64,000 bases of DNA from Seribacter sp963934295 (GTDB taxonomy: Bacteria; Verrucomicrobiota; Verrucomicrobiia; Opitutales; Seribacteraceae): NCBI GenBank assembly GCA_963934295.1, contig CAWVXY010000001.1:62001-126000 (forward strand), written 5' to 3'. Shown here piece by piece: positions 1-9,014 of this stretch (positions are counted from its first letter, which is position 1; each line of letters begins with the position of its first letter). The position numbers were made by a program, and so were the translations under genes. Under the pieces are notes generated by a model that did not search any database, was not told the DNA's origin, and worked only from the letters and a program-made list of their open reading frames with translations.

Positions 1-1320
1 TCTTTTATTAGTTCACTTGAGCGACCCAGAAAAATTATAATAATGGTTCAAGCTGGGAATCCTACTGACTCAGTGATTGAATCGTTAATTCCTCTACTTG
101 AAAAAGGTGACATTATTATAGATGGCGGGAACGCAAAATGGACTGATACCATATCAAGAGAAAAAAACCTTAAGGATCAGGGTTTATTTTTTATTGGTTC
201 TGGAGTTAGCGGTGGAGAAGAAGGGGCAAGATTTGGGCCTTCGCTTATGCCGGGTGGTTCACCTGAAGCGTGGGCTTTAATTAAACCAATCTGGGATTCA
301 ATATCTGCAAAAGTTGATCCTTCTAATGGAAAACCTTTGGAAGGGGCAACCCCAGGAAATCCAATCGTAGGAGGCGAACCTTGTTCTGCCTACATTGGAA
401 ATGATGGAGCCGGACACTATGTTAAAATGGTTCACAACGGTATTGAATATGGCGATATGCAAATGATATGCGAAGCATATCATTTGATGATCACAGTAGT
501 TGGATTAAAACCATCTGAAATTGGCGATATTTTCAACGATTGGAATGAAGGCGAGTTGGATTCTTTTTTAATTGAAATTACTGGCGATATTCTAAAACAG
601 AATGATCCTCGTTCCAATAAACCATTTGTTGATATCGTATTAGACGCTGCGGGTCAGAAAGGAACTGGCAAATGGACTTCAGTTAATGCTCTTGATATGG
701 GTGTTCCGGCACCTACTGTATCCGAAGCAGTTTTTGCAAGATGCCTTAGTGCAGTTAAGGAAGAAAGGGTCTCTGCAGCACAAATTCTTTCCGGTCCTGA
801 ACCCAAAATCTGCAGTACTGAAAAAACAGAATTAATATCTGCAATCCGTGACGCCCTTTACTGTTCCAAAATTTGTTCATATGCTCAAGGGTTTCAACTC
901 ATGAGGGAAGCACAAAAGGAATATAACTGGTCCTTAAATTTTGGCGAAATCGCTAAAATTTGGAGAGGGGGATGTATAATCAGGGCAGCTTTTTTGCAAA
1001 AAATCACGGACGCTTACGAAAAAAACCCAACTCTAGCTAATTTACTTTTAGATGATTACTTCAAAGAATCTATTAACAAATATCAGGCCAATTGGAGAAA
1101 AGTAATCAGTCTTGCCGTAAAAAACGGCATTTCGATTCCTACTTTTGGGTCTGCCCTATCCTACTATGATGGTTACCGGTCAGAAAGGCTTCCCCAAAAC
1201 CTTCTTCAGGCTCAAAGAGATTATTTCGGAGCACATACCTACGAAAGAACGGATGAGGAACGGGGTAAATTTTACCATATTGATTGGTTAAACCCTGACC
1301 GCCCTGAACAAAAATCATAA
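1..1320 (+). CDS. gnd: 6-phosphogluconate dehydrogenase, decarboxylating (5' end outside window)
   Basis: This enzyme oxidises 6-phosphogluconate to ribulose 5-phosphate, CO2 and NADPH in the cytoplasmic oxidative pentose phosphate pathway. The reading frame is open from base 1: codons before the ATG at 43 encode SFISSLERPRKIII, which continues the normal Rossmann domain, so the ATG is internal and about 50 N-terminal residues lie outside. Visible motifs are DGGNA, the family signature around GVSGGEEGARFGPSLMPGG (bases 202-258) and the substrate and catalytic segment KMVHNGIEYGDMQ near 424-462. The C-terminus YHIDW fits the family. zwf, the preceding pathway enzyme, is at the other end of the window. 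The family is clear; the true start is not visible. Confidence 0.95.
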   Translation, partial: SFISSLERPRKIIIMVQAGNPTDSVIESLIPLLEKGDIIIDGGNAKWTDTISREKNLKDQGLFFIGSGVSGGEEGARFGPSLMPGGSPEAWALIKPIWDSISAKVDPSNGKPLEGATPGNPIVGGEPCSAYIGNDGAGHYVKMVHNGIEYGDMQMICEAYHLMITVVGLKPSEIGDIFNDWNEGELDSFLIEITGDILKQNDPRSNKPFVDIVLDAAGQKGTGKWTSVNALDMGVPAPTVSEAVFARCLSAVKEERVSAAQILSGPEPKICSTEKTELISAIRDALYCSKICSYAQGFQLMREAQKEYNWSLNFGEIAKIWRGGCIIRAAFLQKITDAYEKNPTLANLLLDDYFKESINKYQANWRKVISLAVKNGISIPTFGSALSYYDGYRSERLPQNLLQAQRDYFGAHTYERTDEERGKFYHIDWLNPDRPEQKS

Positions 1321-1329
1321 CAACAATAT

Positions 1330-1917
1330 TCAATAAAACTTTGAATGTTTTTTATAGATTTTCAATAGTGCACCATAATCTTCATCTTTAGATTTTGAAT
1401 GTATAATGTGATCAAATTGATTATTAAGCGTAATTTCGTTGGCTGCGGTTTTTAATCGTATTTGTATTTCCTCCTCAGAATCCTGACCTCTATTTTCTAA
1501 CCTATTTTTTAAATCTTTCATACTTTCCGGCATAATAAAAATACTCCGAATTCTTTCTTGTAAATACCCTAAATTGGATTCTAATTTCTTAAGTGATGCT
1601 GCTCCCTGAACATCGATATTCAGAAGGACATCGTGGTTTTTCTCCAAAAGTTGAAGGACTGATTCATTGAGACTTCCGTACTGATTATCATGAACTTTAG
1701 CATATTCAAGGAATGAATTATTCCTTTTTAAGTCATCAAACTCTGTGTTTGTTTTAAAAATGTAATCTTTACCATCAACTTCGTCTTTTCTGGGTTTTCT
1801 TGTTGTTACAGTAATAACTCGGCACAAAATAGGGTTAAAATCGAGTAAAAGACGATCACATAAAGTAGTTTTACCAACCCCAGCGGGTCCCGAAATTACC
1901 AATGCAATTCCATTCAT
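1330..1917 (-). CDS. gmk: Guanylate kinase
   Basis: The enzyme phosphorylates GMP to GDP with ATP. The N-terminus has the P-loop GPAGVGKTT, followed by TTRKPRKDEVDGKDYIF, the GMP-binding segment of the family, and a lid region near NRGQDSEEEIQIRL. I chose the ATG at 1917, which gives 195 residues starting MNGIALVISG. An in-frame GTG at 1923 directly abuts the upstream stop codon and would add only two residues. It is the last gene of a minus-strand run with the membrane protein and miaB upstream. It converges with gnd, only about 10 bp separating the two stops, and I see no clear terminator there. Confidence 0.95.
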   Translation of the reverse strand: MNGIALVISGPAGVGKTTLCDRLLLDFNPILCRVITVTTRKPRKDEVDGKDYIFKTNTEFDDLKRNNSFLEYAKVHDNQYGSLNESVLQLLEKNHDVLLNIDVQGAASLKKLESNLGYLQERIRSIFIMPESMKDLKNRLENRGQDSEEEIQIRLKTAANEITLNNQFDHIIHSKSKDEDYGALLKIYKKHSKFY

Positions 1918-1923
1918 TTGCAC

Positions 1924-2463
1924 TTAATAACTTAAAGCAACTCCTAGCAAAACTAGGGAGTAACCAATAAATGATACCCCGAACAGAATGGAGCGTTTAG
2001 AATTATCATATAACCAATTAAGGAAATCTCTCATACGATACGGCCAAGCCCCAAAATAAATAGCACAAAGGACGATAAAATAAATAACCGTAACAAGAAA
2101 CAGCCTTGATTGTGGTTCTTGTAAAAAAGCAGAATCAAGTGCTAATCTAGAATAGAAGAGAAGTATAATACACAAGGCTCGTACAGCTAAAAAATCATTT
2201 ATAAAAAAATATGAAGAAACTGCTATAAACACACCAATTATCCCAATAATAAATTTATACTCTCCAAAATCAGCTTCCCCTAGGTTTTGGACATGGTGAA
2301 ATAAAAACCAAGATAAACCAATAGCAAGGAGAAGTATGGAAGCTTTCTGTGATCTTAAAAACTTACGAATATATTTTTCCGCCTTAAAAGATTCGAAGGT
2401 CAAAAATAGACCAAGAAGACCTAAAACGCCCGATGTAATGAGAGTAAAACTAAATAAGCTCAT
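1924..2463 (-). CDS. Hypothetical multi-pass membrane protein
   Basis: This 179-residue protein has about five hydrophobic stretches (near residues 5-24, 40-56, 70-86, 95-108 and 121-140, with another near the C-terminus) separated by short charged loops, so it should sit in the inner membrane. I recognise no catalytic motif or named family. Its start overlaps the end of miaB by 14 bp and its stop abuts the possible GTG of gmk, so it is probably co-transcribed with both. That placement does not define a function. Confidence 0.8.
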   Translation of the reverse strand: MSLFSFTLITSGVLGLLGLFLTFESFKAEKYIRKFLRSQKASILLLAIGLSWFLFHHVQNLGEADFGEYKFIIGIIGVFIAVSSYFFINDFLAVRALCIILLFYSRLALDSAFLQEPQSRLFLVTVIYFIVLCAIYFGAWPYRMRDFLNWLYDNSKRSILFGVSFIGYSLVLLGVALSY

Positions 2464-3805
2464 GTTTTGAAAATTCTCCCATCAATGTGGTTGCTGTAAC
2501 ATCATTAATTAAAATATTCATAAGTTTCCCCGTCATTTCTTCCGTTCCTTCAAATACAACTCGCCGATTACATCTTGTTCGACCGATCATCATCTTTTCT
2601 CCACGTTTAGCTGGCCCCTCTACAAGTACCTCAAATTTACGATTAAGACTCAATATATTAGACGCATAAGATTGCCTTTTGAGCAAGGAGAGCAGATCTT
2701 GGTTCCTGTCTTCCTTAATTTGCTTTGGAACAGAATCACCTAAGTTTACCGCAGGTGTTCCTGATCTCTCGCTATACTTGAAAATAAAAGCCATCTCGAA
2801 CCCTGCATCTTGAAAAGCTGATTTTGTTAATGCATAATCATCATCGCTTTCACCAGGAAAACCAAGGATCACATCTGTACTTAACCTCATGTCAGGATGC
2901 GAAGAACGAAGTTTTTTTGTAATTTCTAAAAAACGATTTCTAGAATACGGTCGATTCATTAACTTTAAAATTTTGTCAGAACCACTTTGCATAGGTAAAT
3001 GAGCATACTCACATAATTTAGATAAATTTTTATAACTTTCGATTAAATCCTCTCCAAAGCTAGTCGGATGAGGAGAAGTAAATCGAATACGATATAAGCC
3101 TTCAATTGCGTTGAGTCTCTCCAATAATTGGACGAAGGGTGATTTGCCACCTATTCTGGGTATAGACCCTCGGCCATATGCATTAACAATTTGTCCTAGC
3201 AAAGTTACTTCACGAACGCCTCGTTCTACTAGTTTCTCTGTTTCCTGTACTATACTATCTATGCTGCGATATCTTTCATTTCCTCTGGTTTTAGGAACAA
3301 TGCAAAAAGAACATTTCATGTTACAACCCTGCATTATAGAAACAAAAGCAGAAACTTTCCCATTTGAGTCATCAATATGTTCACAAATTTGTTCTTGGGA
3401 AGACTCTTCTTCCTCTAAATCAAGAATATAATTGGGCCTAGGAAGTTGATCTCCAGTAATTTTATCTAAATATTCTGGAACATGATGAAATTTCTGGGTT
3501 CCAACTACGAGGTCTAAATCAGGAAGCAAATCAAACAACTCATTACCACGATTCTGAGCCATACAGCCAATAATTCCAAAAATAAATTTTTGGTTTTTTT
3601 TCTTTCGTTTAGATAAATGACCGGCTTTACCAATTGCTTTTTGTTCTGCTTGATCTCTGACACTGCAGGTATTAAGAAGCACAACATCAGCATGTTCTTC
3701 TTTTTTAACAATTTCATAACCCCGCTCCTGTAACTTATATGCTACAGCTTCAGAGTCCCTCTCATTCATCTGACAGCCATATGTCTTAATAAATACTCGA
3801 TTCAT
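2450..3805 (-). CDS. miaB: tRNA-2-methylthio-N6-dimethylallyladenosine synthase
   Basis: MiaB is a radical-SAM methylthiotransferase that modifies i6A37 in tRNAs reading UNN codons. The start ATG at 3805 gives MNRVFIKTYGCQMNERDSE, the normal family N-terminus. A longer frame begins only with TTG at 3844 and adds 13 atypical residues. The N-terminal domain has cluster cysteines in YGCQMN, NTCSVRD and GCMAQ; the radical-SAM motif is QGCNMKCSFCIVPKTRG. The C-terminal TRAM domain follows (VLVEGPAKRGEKMMIGRT). About 451 residues is the usual length. It follows the HAD gene by 35 bp and overlaps the downstream membrane gene by 14 bp. Confidence 0.96.
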   Translation of the reverse strand: MNRVFIKTYGCQMNERDSEAVAYKLQERGYEIVKKEEHADVVLLNTCSVRDQAEQKAIGKAGHLSKRKKKNQKFIFGIIGCMAQNRGNELFDLLPDLDLVVGTQKFHHVPEYLDKITGDQLPRPNYILDLEEEESSQEQICEHIDDSNGKVSAFVSIMQGCNMKCSFCIVPKTRGNERYRSIDSIVQETEKLVERGVREVTLLGQIVNAYGRGSIPRIGGKSPFVQLLERLNAIEGLYRIRFTSPHPTSFGEDLIESYKNLSKLCEYAHLPMQSGSDKILKLMNRPYSRNRFLEITKKLRSSHPDMRLSTDVILGFPGESDDDYALTKSAFQDAGFEMAFIFKYSERSGTPAVNLGDSVPKQIKEDRNQDLLSLLKRQSYASNILSLNRKFEVLVEGPAKRGEKMMIGRTRCNRRVVFEGTEEMTGKLMNILINDVTATTLMGEFSKHELI

Positions 3806-3840
3806 GAAGTTAAGGAAATGTATAGGAAGCCCATATTTGG

Positions 3841-4482
3841 TCAATCGAGAATATATTGATAAATTTCGTCAAAACTATCAACAATTTGATAGGTTGATTC
3901 TGATAATATTTCTCGGGAATTGTGTCCTCCGCTGAAGAGCAAACAATCAACATCAAGTTTTTGTGCAACTTCAGCGTCATGCAATGTATCGCCAACTAAT
4001 AAAACTTTTAAATTATTTGAATTTAGCTTCTTTAAGTGTTTGATAGAAATGTTTGATTTACCAGCAGCAAAAATATCAGTTACTCCAGAAAAATGAGTAA
4101 ATTGATGACTTAGCTTAAAGTGTAAAATAAAGGAATAAAGATCTGATTCCATGCTTGCAGATAAAACAGATTGATTGATTCCAGAGATATTTAATTTGTT
4201 AAAACAGTCGATTGCTCCTTGGTGGATGTTACAGAATTTATATTGTCTTCTGTATTCATTTATAAAGTATGCTGCTATCCTACTATAATTTAAAGTATCA
4301 GTAGGTAGACCAATCCTTTTATAATATGACCGTACAGGAAATCTAAAGTTATTTACATAATAATCTAAAGTAACTTCATTTAAATCATAATTTATAAGTT
4401 GTCTGTTAACGATATCAACACAGAGTTGAGCATCGTCGACTATAGTTCCATTCCAATCCCAAATAACATAGGAATATTTCAT
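3841..4482 (-). CDS. HAD-superfamily phosphatase, phosphoglycolate-phosphatase-like
   Basis: The 213-residue protein begins with VIWDWNGTIVDD, a variant of the DxDGT HAD motif I in which both aspartates are kept and the Asp after the second Asp is replaced by Asn. A cap-like helical segment follows, then motif II with a serine in VLSASME and motif IV VGDTLHDAEVA, which supplies the metal-binding acid pair. This fits a subfamily I phosphatase acting on a small phosphometabolite, but the substrate cannot be read from the sequence. It is the first gene of the minus-strand run with miaB and is divergent from recA. Confidence 0.8.
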   Translation of the reverse strand: MKYSYVIWDWNGTIVDDAQLCVDIVNRQLINYDLNEVTLDYYVNNFRFPVRSYYKRIGLPTDTLNYSRIAAYFINEYRRQYKFCNIHQGAIDCFNKLNISGINQSVLSASMESDLYSFILHFKLSHQFTHFSGVTDIFAAGKSNISIKHLKKLNSNNLKVLLVGDTLHDAEVAQKLDVDCLLFSGGHNSREILSESTYQIVDSFDEIYQYILD

Positions 4483-4703
4483 GATATAATTATAAATAGT
4501 ATCAGCATAACTATTTAGTAATACCCCTCCCCTCCCCTACTCTTCATAGAGAAATATCTTTACCAAAAACAACAATGGGAAGCATCATAGACGCATTTTA
4601 AAACAATAATAAGGGATAATTTGACAATTTTTTCAAAACTTCAAGGAAACTGCTTGATTCTAAGTAACAAGGATTCATTGTGATTAATTAAACAATTTAT
4701 TAT
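4483..4703. promoter_or_regulatory. Divergent intergenic region between the HAD gene and recA
   Basis: This 221-bp AT-rich spacer must hold promoters for both directions. A C-rich tract at 4524-4537 (CCCC T CCCC T CCCC) gives three GGGG runs on the HAD-side strand. A TTGACA occurs at 4621-4626, but I find no convincing -10 at 16-18 bp. I see no LexA-type palindrome, so SOS control of recA is not supported by eye. Confidence 0.35.
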
Positions 4704-5759
4704 ATGGCAAAAAATACAACAGATAAAAAGAAAGACAATAATCCCGATCTTGAATTAGCATTCCAAGGAATTAATAAAAAATTTGGAGAAGGAGCCTTAA
4801 TGAGGCTAGGAGATGCAACTAAAATGAATGTATCTGTAATCTCAACGGGTTCACTCGCCGTTGACCTATCATTAGGTGCTGGTGGTTTACCTAGGGGACG
4901 AATTGTAGAAATATACGGGCCTGAATCATCAGGTAAAACAACATTTTGCCTGAGTGTTATTGCAGAAGCACAACGGAATGGGGGTAATGCTGTTTTTGTT
5001 GATGTTGAACATGCTTTAGATCCAAGATATGCAAAAGTAGTTGGTGTCGATTTGGATAATTTAATGGTTTCACAACCAGAAAGTGGAGAAGACGCATTAA
5101 ATATTACGGAAACACTTATAAGGTCAGGTGCAATTGACGTTATTGTGCTAGACTCAGTAGCAGCTTTGGTATCAAGACAAGAACTTGATGGCCAAATGGG
5201 TGATACTACCGTTGGTCTACAAGCTAGAATGATGAGTCAAGCAATGAGAAGACTAACAGCTGCGATCTCCAAAACAAATTGTGTCTGCATATTTACAAAC
5301 CAAATTCGGGAAAAAATCGGGGTAATGTTTGGAAGTCCAGAGACTACTCCTGGTGGAAGAGCACTAAAATTTTTCTGCTCAATCAGAATGGATATAAGAA
5401 GAATTGGACAAATTAAAGAAGCAAACGGGACTGTTACAGGAAACCGTACAAGAGTTAAAATTGTAAAAAATAAAGTAGCACCACCATTTACTGCCTGTGA
5501 ATTTGATATAATGTACGATGAAGGAATTTCGAGAACGGGATCGGTACTTGATCTTGGAATTGAACATGGAATATTAACAAAAAAAGGTGCGTGGATTTCA
5601 TATAATGGTAACTTAATTGGACAAGGAAGAGAGGCCGCGAAACAATCACTCGCTGAAGATTCGAAATTAATGGCAGAGATCACAACTGCGATCTTAGATA
5701 AAGTGGAAGTTACAGTTGGGGCGGTACTTGCACAAAACAATGAAGATGAATCTTCGTAA
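4704..5759 (+). CDS. recA: Recombinase A
   Basis: RecA forms ATP-dependent filaments on single-stranded DNA for homologous recombination and stimulates LexA self-cleavage where LexA is present. The 351-residue length is typical. Walker A is GPESSGKTT at residues 72-80, and Walker B lies in VIVLDSVAALV. The L1 and L2 DNA-binding loops are represented by GLQARMMSQAMR and FTNQIREKIGVMFGSPETT, and the GGRALKF segment follows. The N-terminus is lysine-rich and the C-terminus acidic, as usual. The mnmE GTG follows its stop by 14 bp, so it may begin a recA-mnmE-mnmG-trmB transcript. Confidence 0.98.
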   Translation: MAKNTTDKKKDNNPDLELAFQGINKKFGEGALMRLGDATKMNVSVISTGSLAVDLSLGAGGLPRGRIVEIYGPESSGKTTFCLSVIAEAQRNGGNAVFVDVEHALDPRYAKVVGVDLDNLMVSQPESGEDALNITETLIRSGAIDVIVLDSVAALVSRQELDGQMGDTTVGLQARMMSQAMRRLTAAISKTNCVCIFTNQIREKIGVMFGSPETTPGGRALKFFCSIRMDIRRIGQIKEANGTVTGNRTRVKIVKNKVAPPFTACEFDIMYDEGISRTGSVLDLGIEHGILTKKGAWISYNGNLIGQGREAAKQSLAEDSKLMAEITTAILDKVEVTVGAVLAQNNEDESS

Positions 5760-5773
5760 CATATTAAGCTATT

Positions 5774-7132
5774 GTGATAGAGCAGGATACGATAATTTCT
5801 CTTGCAACAAAAGCAGGAGAGTCTGCCATAGGTCTAATAAGAATCAGCGGTAATTTATGTAGAAAATTAAGTAAGGATATATTTAGGGTACCTTCCCCTA
5901 CCCCAAGGAGAAGTAATTTAAGAAATTATGTCTCAGTTGAAGGCAAATTGATAGACCAAGTGTTGTTTGTATTTTTTGATAACGGAAAATCATATACAGG
6001 TGAGGAAATTATTGAGATTGCATTTCATGGTAATCCATTAATTGCTGATCAAATATTAAACGATCTTTTAAGAAGAAAATGTCGTCTTGCACTTCCAGGG
6101 GAGTATACAAAAAGAGCTTTCCTTAATGGTAAAATTGACCTCTCACAAGCTGAATCTGTTGCACAACTAATTTCTGCAAAAAGTGAAGTTGAATTAGAAA
6201 TTGCAAATAATCATTTATTAGGAAATCTGAGTAAAACCTTAATGGAAATTCAATCTAAAGTTCTTAATTTACAAGCAAGATTTGAAGCGAGTATTGATTT
6301 TCCTGAAGATGAAATTTCAGATCAACATAAAGACAAAATATTAGAGATTATTGACCCTATAATGTTAACTGTAAGCAACTTACTAGAATCTGAAAATATT
6401 AGTAGGTTGCTTGCTAATGGTATAAAAATTTCATTAATAGGACCGCCTAATGTTGGTAAGAGTAGTATATTTAATAAGTTACTTTATGATGACAGGGCAT
6501 TAGTTGATAGGGAACCAGGTACAACGAGGGACTATCTATCCAAAGAAATTGTAATTAATGGATTTAACATAGAAATATTTGATACTGCTGGGATCAGAAA
6601 TTCTAATAATAATATCGAAGCATTAGGGATTCAAAAAAGCGTAGACCTTATAAAGGATTCGAAAATTATTTTACTTATTTTGGACTCATCTCTCCCCTAC
6701 CCTACAAGTTTCTTTGAACAAATCAAAGATGAATGTAAAGATCGTGATACAATTATCATACAAAATAAATCCGACCTGACAAGGTCGCTAAATATTGAAG
6801 ATTTCCCCAATTACTTTAGTACTATACAAACATCCACATTAAACCAAGATTGTGCTGAAGTAATACAAAAAGAAATACAATCTCTTTTAGACCAAAAATA
6901 TAAAAACAATCACACCAATGATATAGTTGTAAATAAAAGACAGCACAATCATTTATACAAAGCATATAAAAGTCTTAAAGAAGTTAGGCAACTTGTGACT
7001 GAAACCATGAACGAGGAAATTATACTTCAAGAACTCAAACTCTCTTTACAAGAGATTAATTCTATTATTGGGATTAAAGATAATGAAGATATGCTTACGG
7101 AACTATTTAAAAACTTCTGTATCGGAAAATGA
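5774..7132 (+). CDS. mnmE: tRNA uridine-5-carboxymethylaminomethyl modification GTPase MnmE
   Basis: MnmE works with MnmG to install the cmnm5 group on wobble U34 of tRNAs. The protein starts at a GTG and reads IEQDTIISLATKAGESAIGLIRISG, the folate-binding N-domain. The inserted G domain has Walker A GPPNVGKSS at residues 223-231, switch II DTAG, and NKSD for guanine recognition. The C-terminus is FCIGK, the conserved Cys-x-Gly-Lys ending. At 452 residues it is full length. Its last four bases overlap the ATG of mnmG, so the two partner subunits are translationally linked. Confidence 0.97.
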   Translation: MIEQDTIISLATKAGESAIGLIRISGNLCRKLSKDIFRVPSPTPRRSNLRNYVSVEGKLIDQVLFVFFDNGKSYTGEEIIEIAFHGNPLIADQILNDLLRRKCRLALPGEYTKRAFLNGKIDLSQAESVAQLISAKSEVELEIANNHLLGNLSKTLMEIQSKVLNLQARFEASIDFPEDEISDQHKDKILEIIDPIMLTVSNLLESENISRLLANGIKISLIGPPNVGKSSIFNKLLYDDRALVDREPGTTRDYLSKEIVINGFNIEIFDTAGIRNSNNNIEALGIQKSVDLIKDSKIILLILDSSLPYPTSFFEQIKDECKDRDTIIIQNKSDLTRSLNIEDFPNYFSTIQTSTLNQDCAEVIQKEIQSLLDQKYKNNHTNDIVVNKRQHNHLYKAYKSLKEVRQLVTETMNEEIILQELKLSLQEINSIIGIKDNEDMLTELFKNFCIGK

Positions 7133-9012
7133 ATCTCGGGTTAAGAACAAATAAAGATTTTCCATATGACGTTATAGTGTGTGGCGGAGGTCACGCTGGT
7201 TGCGAAGCAGCATTAGCTGCATCAAGAGTCGGTGCTGATGTTCTAATGCTTACTGGAAATTTAGATACAATTGCTCAAATGAGTTGTAACCCAGCAATCG
7301 GAGGGCAAGCTAAAGGCCAAATTGTACGAGAAATTGATGCACTCGGTGGCGAAATGGGACTGAACACAGACCATACCGCGATTCAATTTAAATTATTAAA
7401 CTCGTCAAAAGGACCAGCCGTTCAAGCACCTAGAGCTCAATGCGATAAAAAGGCATATCAACTTAGAATGAAGCATGTAATGGAGCTAAATCCAAAAGTT
7501 TCAATCTTTCAATCATTAGTCATTGGATTAATATTCAAAAAAGATAAATGTATTGGTGTTAAAACAAACTTAGGTTTATGTTTCTATGGTAAAAGTATTG
7601 TTGTAACAACAGGAACATTTTTGCGAGCACTCATGCATGTAGGCCAAGAAACATCAGCAGGAGGAAGATTAGGAGATCATGTGGCTACCGGTCTATCTGC
7701 TGATTTTATAAATGCCGGGATCACACTTGAGCGTTTCAAAACAGGAACTCCACCTAGATTACTGGGAAGGTCAATTGATTTTGATAAAACTGGAACCCAA
7801 TACGGAGATGAAAATCCTACCAAATTTGCTTTTTACGATACTCGAACAGAAGAGGAAGTGTTCCATGTGGAACAAAAAGGACGTTGGTTCCATGTGGAAC
7901 AAAACGACAACTCATTAAATCAAATCCATTGTAGAACTACTAGGACTACCAAAGAAACTGCTCAAATTATTAACGATAACCTACATTTATCACCTCTCTA
8001 TAAAGGTGATATCTCTGGTACAGGTCCTCGATATTGCCCTAGCATTGAGGATAAAATTGTTCGATTTGGTGATAAGGATGGTCATAAAATATACTTGGAA
8101 CCTGAGGGTAAAAATACTGATGAGTGGTACATCAATGGATTATCAACTAGTTTACCGTTCGAAGTACAAAATAATGTTGTTCATACAATTCCCGGTTTAG
8201 AGAATGCAATTATAATAAGACCTGCATATGCAGTTGAATATGATTATGCACTTCCAACTCAGTTATCACAAACACTAGAGTCTTTAAAAGTAGAGTCACT
8301 TTTTTTTGCGGGTCAAATTAACGGCACTTCTGGGTATGAAGAAGCGGCAGCGCAGGGATTAGTTGCTGGTATTAACAGTGCAAAAAAAGCACTTGGTGAA
8401 GAACAAATCATCTTTCGCAGGGATGAAGGGTATATTGGTGTGCTAATTGATGATTTAGTGACAAAAGGAACCACCGAACCCTATAGAATGTTCACGAGTA
8501 GGGCAGAATATAGATTGTTATTTAACCATGGAAGTTCAGAAATACGTTACATTTCAAAGTTAAAAAATACTTCTTTAATATCTAATACCAGGTTAAGTGC
8601 TATTGAACAGAAGTTCCAAACGATCCAGTCATGGATCGAAAAGTTTAACAAATTACGAATGTCAAATGGTTCAACAATTTCTGAAGAATTAAAAAGGGGA
8701 GGGGATACCGATTTTTTGCCTGATGAGTTTAATGATCTATATCACGAAACCAAATCTGAAATTCTCTATCGTGTTAAATACGAGGGATATCTCAAACGTG
8801 AACTTAAGAATATCAAAAAATTTGAGTCTTTAGAAAATATACAAATACCCAAATTATTTTCCTACGAAAATATTCCTGGGCTTAGAAAAGAGAGTGGTGA
8901 AAAACTTTCCTTAATACGGCCTGAAACTCTTGCACAAGCGAATAGAATATCCGGTGTTAATCCCTCCGATATTTCTGTATTAATGATTCTTCTATCAAAG
9001 ATAAGAAAATAA
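7129..9012 (+). CDS. mnmG: tRNA uridine-5-carboxymethylaminomethyl modification enzyme MnmG (GidA), with embedded parS sites
   Basis: MnmG is the FAD-binding partner of MnmE in cmnm5U34 synthesis. The N-terminal dinucleotide fold is VIVCGGGHAGCEAALAASR; other signatures are NPAIGGQAKGQIVREIDALGG and GTGPRYCPSIEDKIVRF. The odd feature is a stretch near residues 242-260 that reads FHVEQKGRWFHVEQNDN. It makes this loop about 20 residues longer than in E. coli MnmG as I remember it. The DNA of the two FHVEQ repeats is a pair of parS palindromes, so this insertion seems to exist for the DNA rather than the protein. Length is 627 residues. trmB follows after 2 bp. Confidence 0.97.
   Translation: MNLGLRTNKDFPYDVIVCGGGHAGCEAALAASRVGADVLMLTGNLDTIAQMSCNPAIGGQAKGQIVREIDALGGEMGLNTDHTAIQFKLLNSSKGPAVQAPRAQCDKKAYQLRMKHVMELNPKVSIFQSLVIGLIFKKDKCIGVKTNLGLCFYGKSIVVTTGTFLRALMHVGQETSAGGRLGDHVATGLSADFINAGITLERFKTGTPPRLLGRSIDFDKTGTQYGDENPTKFAFYDTRTEEEVFHVEQKGRWFHVEQNDNSLNQIHCRTTRTTKETAQIINDNLHLSPLYKGDISGTGPRYCPSIEDKIVRFGDKDGHKIYLEPEGKNTDEWYINGLSTSLPFEVQNNVVHTIPGLENAIIIRPAYAVEYDYALPTQLSQTLESLKVESLFFAGQINGTSGYEEAAAQGLVAGINSAKKALGEEQIIFRRDEGYIGVLIDDLVTKGTTEPYRMFTSRAEYRLLFNHGSSEIRYISKLKNTSLISNTRLSAIEQKFQTIQSWIEKFNKLRMSNGSTISEELKRGGDTDFLPDEFNDLYHETKSEILYRVKYEGYLKRELKNIKKFESLENIQIPKLFSYENIPGLRKESGEKLSLIRPETLAQANRISGVNPSDISVLMILLSKIRK
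7859..7874. other. parS: parS-like ParB-binding site 1
   Basis: The site reads TGTTCCATGTGGAACA: two perfect 7-bp inverted arms (TGTTCCA and TGGAACA) around a 2-bp centre. The classical parS consensus is TGTTTCACGTGAAACA, so the arm architecture is identical with matched C/G substitutions in both arms. It lies within mnmG codons for FHVEQ. ParB would load here and spread or clamp for chromosome segregation. This is a motif match only; no parAB genes are in the window. Confidence 0.8.
7886..7901. other. parS: parS-like ParB-binding site 2
   Basis: This second copy reads GGTTCCATGTGGAACA, identical to site 1 except for its first base. It starts exactly 27 bp after site 1, so the reading frame of mnmG is kept and FHVEQ is encoded again. 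Tandem spacing of nearly three helical turns puts both sites on about the same face of the DNA. Confidence 0.78.
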
Positions 9013-9014
9013 AA

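Noticed and set aside
3806..3844. MiaB start at TTG 3844
   Set aside because: It adds 13 residues unlike the family; the ATG at 3805 gives the standard N-terminus.
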